From a virus, in the IMG/VR virus record IMGVR_UViG_3300019124_000019, positions 1 to 37,777 of that record: a stretch of DNA of 37,777 nt, one strand, 5' to 3'. The position numbers were made by a program, and so were the translations under genes. The notes under the pieces are model-generated. The model worked only from the letters and a program-made list of their open reading frames with translations. It did not search any database and had not been told where the DNA came from. Shown in pieces: positions 33,101 to 37,777 of this stretch. Numbering within the stretch: the first letter of the stretch is position 1; each line of letters opens with the position of its first letter.

Positions 33101-34228
33101 TTCATGAGCACGTACCACAAGTTCGTACCGCTCGTGGACCTCGACGGAGCGCCCGTGAAGCTCAGCGGGAAGTACCACTCGTACTCCGTGTACTACCCCG
33201 GTCAGGACGCCGGGAAGTACATCGTGCACGCCACGGCCGACACCCTCGCGGGACCGTGGACGGTGAGCGGCACGGTCGTCCCCGTTGGGCACGCGGGCAC
33301 CACGGACAACGCCGCGACGGACGCGCCGTTCGCCCTGTGGGACGGCACGACCGTCCGCTTGTACTACATGGGCATGCCGAACGCGAGTCACGCCACGTAC
33401 GGCCTCGCGGCCCGGCAGCACCTCACGAAAGCCACGAGCCCGGCCGGTCCGTTCACGTACCACAGCATCGTCGTGAACCCGAGTACATCAAGCGGCGCAT
33501 GGAACTACGGGTGGATTGGCGGCGTGCAGATCGCGCGGCGCCCGGACGGAACGTACTGGATGCTCGCGAACGCGGGCAGTACGCGACCCGCCACGGTCGC
33601 GCACGAACCTGCTCCGAGTCTCGGCGGGATGTACACGGCATCCAGCTTGGACGGGCCGTGGACGGAACACGCGAGCAGTCCTGTCACGAGCGTCACGGAC
33701 GTGCCCGCATCGGACGCCGTGACAAGCACGAACAACTGGCGTCACTGGCTCGTCATGGACCGCGTCGCGAAACGCTGGTACGTGTTTCTGAATACGGGCG
33801 CGGCGGCGAACGAGCGCATCACGTACTACCGGCAGGGCATGGCGCGGCAGCAGCATGGCGGGGCACTTCCCGCGAACGTCCTGGTCCTCACGACGAGCGA
33901 GCAGAACGTCCCCGGCACGCTGCTGGATCTTCCGGCCGGGTGGTACCGCGTGACGGCGCAGTACAACCTCATCGCGGACAGCGCCGCTGGCGGCTCACCG
34001 AAGCTTGACGTGGACGTGCGGTTGAAAGTGAACGGCACCACGCAGGCATTCACCCGCGCGTTCGTGGGGAACTACGCGTACGAGAATGACGACTGGACCG
34101 TGGATGAGTACGTGTTCCTGTCCGTTCGGGGGCAAGTGCGACTCGCGGCTCAAGTGATTGCTGGCACGCCAACCGCAAATACGCGCATTCGGAACGTGCG
34201 CCTCCTCGTGCGGCAGGAAGCGCCCTGA
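30104..34228 (+). CDS. Multidomain tail fibre / receptor-binding protein
   Basis: This 1374-aa protein ends the tail region. The N-terminal 140 residues are probably the baseplate attachment. An fn3-like domain follows (about 145-230), then a right-handed beta-helix-like region (about 235-600), a concanavalin-like region (about 690-850), a five-bladed propeller-like region (about 930-1245) and a C-terminal beta domain. The propeller shows four recurring GPW/FT blade ends (LEGPWT, LAGPWT, PAGPFT, LDGPWT), as in GH43/GH32-type enzymes. A polysaccharide-binding or degrading role against host surface glycan is likely. The catalytic residues cannot be fixed without a structural comparison. The GTG start is the first in frame; the ribosome site is GAAGGGAG. 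Confidence 0.82.
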   Translation: MLLTITRPAAPAGATGGTLAVKYRKPYSDGTNDAPAYYAATWDLVNARWVDVNTNQPLVIVGATTGEAAPPALDFVESWTFVTPSKPTDSEVYVRHPVVTSGSVFDYTKPEAPFDLVGPAPTGGVNLDAITQRLDALEAARVTPVPLGLTNTGDVFRLAFTATPGATEYRLYRKRKPNAPRRQLVAVCGATPEVLTDAGVYDGVTAYYELVAVVNGAETVVATHSDVQPARTWTETPLVITSGGTYALNHRNLDATKASVTISTTEPVILTGRIASRGHGVVETIQGVNVTLLNLRGWGLHPMLANSAHGMMLNLNRPVNVVVQNCYAEAWRMSWYVQADEIAGHVQKLHVRQSVSVNVEGRATNANGTYQAIRTVDLNPPIPVGHAIQTNGVVACPDLKIAYNYVLQEPYEGFVEDPINLYITSGTNANRALVHDNGVYGGYAINPASGSYAGTGIILDGKGALPANTGYLKVYNNRVAGTSNAGLAIAGGQHTEWYANVVRGAARLEDGTVIYAQNVGMYMRDLTNTGAAFSNHNAHDNQAGWLEAPGSVNQVGATQDYNNPYDWHAVGTNGNVQTNNTTIPASGLTVADERNLMAAFWLAQRAAGRALGVVFAVTATAVGTPGTAYTDALAQQAAAALVLNGQHDGLEASYESNLSRLNLRVTAANATGSTYPYLERTQTTTASPTVEAFDTNLPSSAWTVSANRNGTGGTFRGYAYLNAQQSDFTLETTIVNVSSQTDVYLRAATGTTFTNSLYFTITGGGVFAVRARGSGTDTTTYHSQSNVPTASVNVKVTLTGTTMTVYLNGNLVLTQANVPRTSGYVQLFTSTEAGATDAFDAVTVTPAGADAGAVTLAGVPSGWTTRTLSGTSGTNTSVNVTAGGEVVRVLDTLGHEAARDTMRAGETWTLRLIPSEVVTSSSGTVTTSPDPVGRFFGRSGANVFGSANVAEPVIVWDADANKYRMFRFNFVAGQSGNAAVTNAHATADHLEGPWTDAGAFMSTYHKFVPLVDLDGAPVKLSGKYHSYSVYYPGQDAGKYIVHATADTLAGPWTVSGTVVPVGHAGTTDNAATDAPFALWDGTTVRLYYMGMPNASHATYGLAARQHLTKATSPAGPFTYHSIVVNPSTSSGAWNYGWIGGVQIARRPDGTYWMLANAGSTRPATVAHEPAPSLGGMYTASSLDGPWTEHASSPVTSVTDVPASDAVTSTNNWRHWLVMDRVAKRWYVFLNTGAAANERITYYRQGMARQQHGGALPANVLVLTTSEQNVPGTLLDLPAGWYRVTAQYNLIADSAAGGSPKLDVDVRLKVNGTTQAFTRAFVGNYAYENDDWTVDEYVFLSVRGQVRLAAQVIAGTPTANTRIRNVRLLVRQEAP

Positions 34229-34265
34229 GTGAGGATCTGCGGCAACCGCGTGAGGGGCAGCGTCG

Positions 34266-34271
34266 TAACGT
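34266..34271 (+). promoter_or_regulatory. -10 box for a leaderless acyltransferase transcript
   Basis: TAACGT lies 6 bp before the ATG at 34278, so transcription would start at or next to the start codon. No convincing -35 box is seen, and no ribosome site precedes the ATG, which supports leaderless expression. Confidence 0.5.
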
Positions 34272-34277
34272 GAAACT

Positions 34278-35420
34278 ATGCCCCCCGCGATACCCGCATT
34301 GACTGGCCTGCGATTCCTCGCGGCGCTCGCTGTCGTGATCGTTCACTTCGGCGCGCCCTTCTTCGTCGGTCTGGGATTGCCAGGGTACGCTCCGCGACTC
34401 GCGAGCGCCGGGTATCTCGGCGTGAATTTCTTCTTCCTCCTGAGCGGCTTCATCCTCGCGTACAACTACCTGTCGGGCGGAACGATGCGAGGGACACATC
34501 GCGCCTTCTGGGTGGCGCGTGCCGCGCGAGTCCTGCCGGTGTACTGGCTCGCGTGGCTGCTGGCATTGCCGTTGTACCTCGCGAATGCCAGTGAGGGCGC
34601 CTACCGGGCGATGCCACATCAGGATTCAGCCGTGACAGTTGCTCTGTCGGGCGTACTGGTGCAATCGTGGTGGCCGCACGCGGCGAACTTCCTCAACGCT
34701 CCCGGGTGGAGCTTGAGCACGGAGGTGTTGTTCTACGCGGCGTTCCCACTGATTGGCGTCTGGCTCACGCGCCAATCATCCCTTGTGCTCCTCGCGACGG
34801 TCGGTGGCGCGTGGGTGCTCGCGCTGTTGCCCGCCGTGATGTACCTCGCGCTGCGCCCTGACGCGGGTGTTGACCCGCAATGGGGCGCGTTCGGGACATG
34901 GTTACAGGTCGTGAAGTTCAATCCGGTGGTGCGCCTGCCCGAGTTCGTAATGGGTATCGCGCTCGGCTGCCTGTTCCTGCGCAGACGAACTTGGCCCCTC
35001 CCGCAAGTCCGCCCGGGGATGCTCGCCCTTCTTGCTGTTGCTGGTGTCGTGCTGCTCGTCACGCGCTTCCCGGCACCATTCTTGATGCTCCACTCCGGCC
35101 TGCTGGACCCACTGTTCGCGATGCTGATCGTAAGCGTTGCTTACGATCAGGGTGTCCTGACGAGGGTACTCGGTTCGCCCGTGTTCGTGCTCCTCGGTGA
35201 GGCTAGCTACGCCCTCTACCTCCTGCACGTGCCCGCATGGGATGCCCTCGCGCGCTTCGCAGGCGTGCCGAACCTGCTCCCATGGGGTTTCCCAGCGTTT
35301 GTAGCGCTCGTGACAGCCATAAGTGTCCTCGTGTTCCGCGTGTTCGAGGAGCCGATGCGGCATCGCATTCGCCGTGTGTTGGCCCCTCGTCGCGCAAGCC
35401 TCACAGCCGCAACCAACTGA
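34278..35420 (+). CDS. Acyltransferase-3 family membrane protein (OafA-like moron)
   Basis: The 380-aa protein has about ten transmembrane helices and family motifs: GLRFLAALAVVIVHFG at the N-terminus, FFLLSGFILAYNY, and GWSLSTEVLFYAAFPL. Members transfer acetyl or other acyl groups to cell-surface carbohydrates. It lies between the tail fibre and lysis genes, with its own promoter-like element and terminator, so it is probably a lysogenic-conversion gene that changes the surface polysaccharide. It may alter phage adsorption. The base composition is a little less extreme than in neighbouring genes, consistent with transfer. Substrate unknown. Confidence 0.9.
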   Translation: MPPAIPALTGLRFLAALAVVIVHFGAPFFVGLGLPGYAPRLASAGYLGVNFFFLLSGFILAYNYLSGGTMRGTHRAFWVARAARVLPVYWLAWLLALPLYLANASEGAYRAMPHQDSAVTVALSGVLVQSWWPHAANFLNAPGWSLSTEVLFYAAFPLIGVWLTRQSSLVLLATVGGAWVLALLPAVMYLALRPDAGVDPQWGAFGTWLQVVKFNPVVRLPEFVMGIALGCLFLRRRTWPLPQVRPGMLALLAVAGVVLLVTRFPAPFLMLHSGLLDPLFAMLIVSVAYDQGVLTRVLGSPVFVLLGEASYALYLLHVPAWDALARFAGVPNLLPWGFPAFVALVTAISVLVFRVFEEPMRHRIRRVLAPRRASLTAATN

Positions 35421-35437
35421 CCGTCTAGTATCGCCCC

Positions 35438-35463
35438 GACCCCGCGTCGGACGCGGGGTCTTT
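35438..35463 (+). terminator. Terminator after the acyltransferase gene
   Basis: GACCCCGCGT (35438-35447) and ACGCGGGGTC (35451-35460) form a 10-bp stem with a 3-nt loop, followed by TTT. It ends the moron transcript. Confidence 0.85.
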
Positions 35464-35515
35464 CATTCCACCGCAACCACCATTGACCCCCGCGCGCCGC
35501 GCGACTGGAGACAAC

Positions 35516-35560
35516 ATGCACAACGACAACACGCAGCCGTGCGGCAGAGGCCACGCCTGA
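35516..35560 (+). CDS. Possible 14-aa leader peptide
   Basis: CTGGAG precedes ATG 35516. The frame encodes MHNDNTQPCGRGHA and stops at the ATG of the next gene (TGATG), so it could couple translation to the lysis region. It is very short. Confidence 0.32.
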   Translation: MHNDNTQPCGRGHA

Positions 35561-36126
35561 TGTCCACGGACCTCACCCAGATCGCCGTGAATGCCGTCAG
35601 CGCCATCGCTGGCGGCTTCTTCACATGGCTCGGCCTGCTGACGCAGAGCAGCCGGCAAGGCAAGCAATCCGAGCAGAGCGCGCAGGCCGCGTTTCGCGAC
35701 ACCCTTCTCCACCAGCTCGACAAGACAAACGAACGCATCGAAGAACTACAGACGGAACTCTCCGAAACAAAGACGGAACTCGCGAGCGTGAAATCCCAAG
35801 TGCAGATCCTGATGCACACGGAAGCGCACCTGAAAGCCGAGAACTCCCGCCTCGCTGCCCTCCTCGAAGAGAGGGACGCGGAGAACACGCATCAGCTGGA
35901 ACGCATCGCCGAACTCACCGGGAAGAACACCCTCCTGGAGCAGCAGGGCGTGCGGCTCCGCCAGGAGCTCGACGCCGGCTTGGAGCGCGCCCGGCAGCTC
36001 GACGACGAGAACCGCGACCTGGAAACGCACATTCACCAGCAGAACGCGCGCATCGCGAGCCTCGAGGCGGAACTCATCACACTCCGCGGCCCCATGCGCC
36101 CAGCGGAACAAGGAGGAACCGCATGA
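35560..36126 (+). CDS. N-terminally anchored coiled-coil protein (possible spanin-like)
   Basis: The 188-aa protein has one N-terminal hydrophobic segment (AVNAVSAIAGGFFTWLGLL) followed by a long coiled coil across most of the chain (ELQTELSETKTELASVKSQV and onward). This is the topology of inner-membrane spanins and some lysis-associated proteins. Its gene overlaps the endolysin start by 4 bp, which supports a lysis role. No classical Rz1 partner is seen. Confidence 0.65.
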   Translation: MSTDLTQIAVNAVSAIAGGFFTWLGLLTQSSRQGKQSEQSAQAAFRDTLLHQLDKTNERIEELQTELSETKTELASVKSQVQILMHTEAHLKAENSRLAALLEERDAENTHQLERIAELTGKNTLLEQQGVRLRQELDAGLERARQLDDENRDLETHIHQQNARIASLEAELITLRGPMRPAEQGGTA

Positions 36127-36578
36127 ATGAAATCCCGAAGGACCGCGAGGTCACGTCCTTGGCGCCCGTGATGCAAACCAGCATCCGGGCGTTCCTCACT
36201 GCCGCGAACGCCGCGCTCGCGAAGCAGGGCATGCGCGTCCAGGTGGGGGAGACGCGCCGCACCCGCGCCCGGCAGGCGTACCTGTACTCGTGCAACACCC
36301 CGAAGCGGTGGGTGACGAACTGTGACGGAACGCGGAGCGTCAGCATGCACCAGTACGGAATTGCCGTCGACCTGGTCATCGTGAACCGCCTCGGTGCGGC
36401 CGTGTGGGACGCGCGGACGTGGCGGACGCTGTACGCGCTCGTTCCGCCCGCCCGGTACGGTCTGGAACTCATTCCTCAGGAGCTCGTGCACGTGCAGCTG
36501 CTTGGCAGTCAGGCGCACGTCGCGAATGGCCGCCTGAATCAGTCGTACGTCGCGAAACTCGGCCTGAAACTCACCTGA
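36123..36578 (+). CDS. Endolysin: M15 peptidase (VanY/CwlK-like)
   Basis: The 151-aa product has the M15 zinc-peptidase pattern: SMHQYGIAVDLV provides the histidine and aspartate ligands, and ELVHVQL provides the final histidine. Such enzymes cut the peptide stem of peptidoglycan, as in L-Ala-D-Glu or D-Ala-D-Ala peptidases. No signal peptide is visible, so release by the holin is expected. The ATG overlaps the coiled-coil gene (ATGA). Confidence 0.9.
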   Translation: MNEIPKDREVTSLAPVMQTSIRAFLTAANAALAKQGMRVQVGETRRTRARQAYLYSCNTPKRWVTNCDGTRSVSMHQYGIAVDLVIVNRLGAAVWDARTWRTLYALVPPARYGLELIPQELVHVQLLGSQAHVANGRLNQSYVAKLGLKLT

Positions 36579-36609
36579 CCCGCCTTCTCTCCTGAACCTG
36601 GAGGTTCAC

Positions 36610-37089
36610 ATGCGTACACTCCTGAACGCCCGCAGCTTGATCGTTGCCGCCCTCGCCGTGCTGTTCTTCTTCGTGCTGCCCGCACTCGTGCCCGCCAGCG
36701 CACAAGGACTGGACGCCCTGCCTGACCTGACGCCCGCGACGCTCGGCGCGGACGTGTTCGCGCTCGGCGCGGCCGTCCTGTTCGTCGTGCAGTTCGCGAA
36801 GCGCCAGGTCGAGCGGTACCGAATTCTCCCTCCTGCCGCGTGGATCGCGCTGTCGTTCACGCTCGGCGTCGCTGGGGCGTTCGCGCTGCACGCCCTCGGG
36901 TATGGCGCCGTGTACGCGTTCGCGTACCCGCTCGGTACGGCCGCGTACGGCGTTCTCGCCGGTGCGATCGCGAGCGGGTTCAAGGATCTCGTCAGCGGCT
37001 TCCTGAAGGGTGGCCCGGCTGCGCCAGCTGGTCCTCAGAGGCACGTTGAGGACTTCATGCGGGAACTCCGCGAACGCACCCGCCAGTAA
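36610..37089 (+). CDS. Holin candidate with four TM segments
   Basis: The 159-aa protein has a first hydrophobic segment (SLIVAALAVLFFFVLPALV), followed by three more (around 50-70, 76-100 and 100-122). It ends in a highly charged tail (RHVEDFMRELRERTRQ). This fits a holin that forms membrane lesions for the endolysin, although the first segment could be a cleaved signal peptide. The ribosome site GGAGG is inside the short palindrome at 36593-36608, which might influence translation. Location after the endolysin supports the call. Confidence 0.75.
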   Translation: MRTLLNARSLIVAALAVLFFFVLPALVPASAQGLDALPDLTPATLGADVFALGAAVLFVVQFAKRQVERYRILPPAAWIALSFTLGVAGAFALHALGYGAVYAFAYPLGTAAYGVLAGAIASGFKDLVSGFLKGGPAAPAGPQRHVEDFMRELRERTRQ

Positions 37090-37093
37090 CACC

Positions 37094-37129
37094 AGCGCCC
37101 CACACCTCACTGCCGAGGTGTGGGGCGCT
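37094..37129 (+). terminator. Strong terminator at the end of the late region
   Basis: A perfect 15-bp stem (37094-37108 with 37115-37129) with a 6-nt loop follows the holin stop at once and continues into TTTCTCGTT. This ends the rightward late transcript. Confidence 0.92.
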
Positions 37130-37134
37130 TTCTC

Positions 37135-37171
37135 GTTATCCACAGGGGGTGTGGATGACCCTGTGGATAAC
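37135..37171. promoter_or_regulatory. Cluster of DnaA boxes in an inverted repeat
   Basis: TTATCCACA occurs at 37136-37144 and, as its complement, at 37162-37170. The two are arms of a 13-bp perfect inverted repeat (37135-37147 with 37159-37171). TGTGGATGA at 37150-37158 is a one-mismatch box. Host DnaA could bind here. The site is intergenic near att, so an origin, DnaA titration or control of nearby genes is possible. Confidence 0.72.
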
Positions 37172-37365
37172 GCGCTACACTGAGGGCACCACAGAAGCAG
37201 TACATGGCTTGGCTCGCTGGGAATCTCCCGGCGGGTTTAGTCTTTTGCCTTACACTGAAGGCACGGAGCCGCGCCAGCGCGGTCACCGCCACATCCTGCG
37301 GGGAGTGCGCCCACCCATCCCAGCACTGCCCGCCCACGGGGGCCCGGCCACGCGCCGGGCTCTTG
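37172..37365. other. Right intergenic region with repeated TACACTGARGGCAC
   Basis: TACACTGAGGGCAC (from 37176) and TACACTGAAGGCAC (from 37251) are 13/14 identical and 75 bp apart. TACACT fits a TANNNT -10 box in each, but no good -35 is visible. With the hairpin at 37342-37360, a short untranslated RNA is possible. The 76-aa frame here does not look like a real protein. Confidence 0.45.
37342..37360. terminator. Hairpin GCCCGGC/GCCGGGC between converging transcripts
   Basis: A 7-bp stem (37342-37348 with 37354-37360) and a CACGC loop are followed by TCTTGTC on the plus strand. It sits just after the stop of the minus-strand 71-aa gene and could serve both directions. Confidence 0.6.
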
Positions 37366-37581
37366 TCATTCCATCCTGAACTCACTCACCGGCACGATCA
37401 CCCCACCCACCTCCACCCCCACCACCCGCATGTCCGCCCGCTGATCCACCCCCACGATCCGCTCCCGCAGAACCCCCTCGTTCTCGCAGCGGTACCGACC
37501 CATGACCCAATCCCCACGCACCTGCCGCTGCTCGAAACACAACCGCACCGGATAAGGCAAACTCGACAAGTCCCGACTCAT
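37366..37581 (-). CDS. Small att-proximal protein, 71 aa
   Basis: ATG 37581 follows GGAGGTG, and both lie inside the 44-bp att repeat. The product begins [20 protein letters not shown] and ends in a beta-rich segment ([20 protein letters not shown]). I do not recognise a family. In the circular phage the integrase gene would be directly upstream on the same strand, with its stop 49 bp from this start; after integration the upstream DNA is antisense dprA. A recombination directionality factor or other integration-control role is attractive by position but unproven. A longer frame to 37716 runs into dprA and is not the natural start. Confidence 0.72.
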   Translation of the reverse strand: MSRDLSSLPYPVRLCFEQRQVRGDWVMGRYRCENEGVLRERIVGVDQRADMRVVGVEVGGVIVPVSEFRME

Positions 37582-37616
37582 ACGCACCTCCGTAACCTGA
37601 GCACCGTATACATGTC
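37573..37616. repeat. att-type direct repeat, right copy (attR side)
   Basis: This copy is identical to positions 1-44. To its right the sequence becomes the host dprA frame. P' (45 onward) and B' (37617 onward) share only scattered bases (C/GAGT/CGG), so the crossover should lie at or just before this boundary, probably near ATGTC. Serine integrases usually need only a few shared core bases. Confidence 0.85.
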
Positions 37617-37777
37617 GAGCGGCGCCATGATCACGGCGTCCGCCGCGCTGGAGTGCGGACGGACCGTGTTCGCCGTGCCGGGACGCCCCGGCGACCCACT
37701 CGCCGCCGGGCCGCACAAGCTCCTTCGCGAGGGCGCCGTGCTCGTCGAGCGCGCGGCCGACATCCTCACCGAGCTCG
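37612..37777 (+). CDS. dprA: DprA, 3' part of the interrupted host gene (runs off the window)
   Basis: The reading [20 protein letters not shown], then [20 protein letters not shown], is the conserved C-terminal half of the DprA Rossmann domain (SGAxITA, FAVPG and GxxxLLRxGA motifs). DprA loads RecA on incoming single-stranded DNA during natural transformation. The ATG at 37612 is created at the att junction and is probably not a native start. The upstream half of dprA is not in this window. The frame remains open at 37777. Confidence 0.9.
   Translation, partial: MSSGAMITASAALECGRTVFAVPGRPGDPLAAGPHKLLREGAVLVERAADILTEL

Noticed and set aside
37149-37379. 76-aa plus-strand frame in the right intergenic region
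   Set aside because: It has no ribosome site, and its repeated YTEGT segment comes from the DNA repeats, so a regulatory or RNA region is preferred.
1-37777. tRNA genes, insertion sequences and CRISPR arrays
   Set aside because: No cloverleaf-type sequence, transposase or regular repeat-spacer series was recognised by eye. A tRNA search program could find what I missed.

Overview
The window holds an almost complete temperate siphovirus-type prophage, integrated by a large serine recombinase into the host competence gene dprA. The right edge (from 37612) reads straight into a DprA coding segment. A 44-bp sequence at positions 1-44 recurs exactly at 37573-37616, just before dprA. The DNA is very GC-rich. 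Two start codons (3303 and 34278) sit about 7 nt after TANNNT -10 boxes, as in leaderless transcripts. Together with a repressor/ImmA-type metallopeptidase pair and the DprA sequence this suggests a Deinococcus-like host, but that is inference and not proof.

Layout. (1) Lysogeny module, minus strand, 59-3161: an XRE repressor, an ImmA/IrrE-type HELAH peptidase, a small exported protein and the serine integrase, apparently one operon. (2) Divergent control region, 3162-3302, with an 18-bp perfect palindrome, a 12-bp inverted repeat and a promoter for a Cro-like gene. (3) Early/replication region, plus strand, 3303-14624: many small overlapping genes, an SSB-like protein with an acidic DLPF tip, a TOPRIM primase/helicase, an iteron-like GTCACGGGT array, winged-helix and coiled-coil proteins, RusA, and a 193-aa protein in the position of a late regulator. 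(4) Switch region, 14584-14685: inverted repeat, promoter-like sequence and a strong terminator, followed by five tiny genes. (5) Late region, 15420-34228: TerS, TerL, portal, MuF-like protein, scaffold, major capsid protein, head-tail joining proteins, major tail protein, tail chaperones joined by a predicted -1 frameshift at CCCAAAG, tape measure, a hub-like protein with a discoidin-like domain, and a 1374-aa tail fibre with beta-helix and GH43-like propeller regions. (6) Acyltransferase moron, 34278-35420, with its own promoter-like element and terminator. (7) Lysis module, 35516-37089: anchored coiled-coil protein, M15 peptidase endolysin and holin candidate. (8) Right intergenic region with a strong terminator, DnaA boxes and short repeats, then a 71-aa minus-strand gene whose start lies inside the att repeat.

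How it may work. The repressor and Cro-like protein share the 3200-3276 operators, and the co-transcribed ImmA-type protease is a plausible inactivator of the repressor. The late genes can be explained by antitermination through 14655-14685, because further terminators sit inside the late region. The acyltransferase may change the surface polysaccharide that the tail fibre recognises. Integration interrupts dprA. In the circular form (attP) the 71-aa gene would lie directly downstream of the integrase on the same strand, and integration would separate the two, giving a possible integration-state switch.
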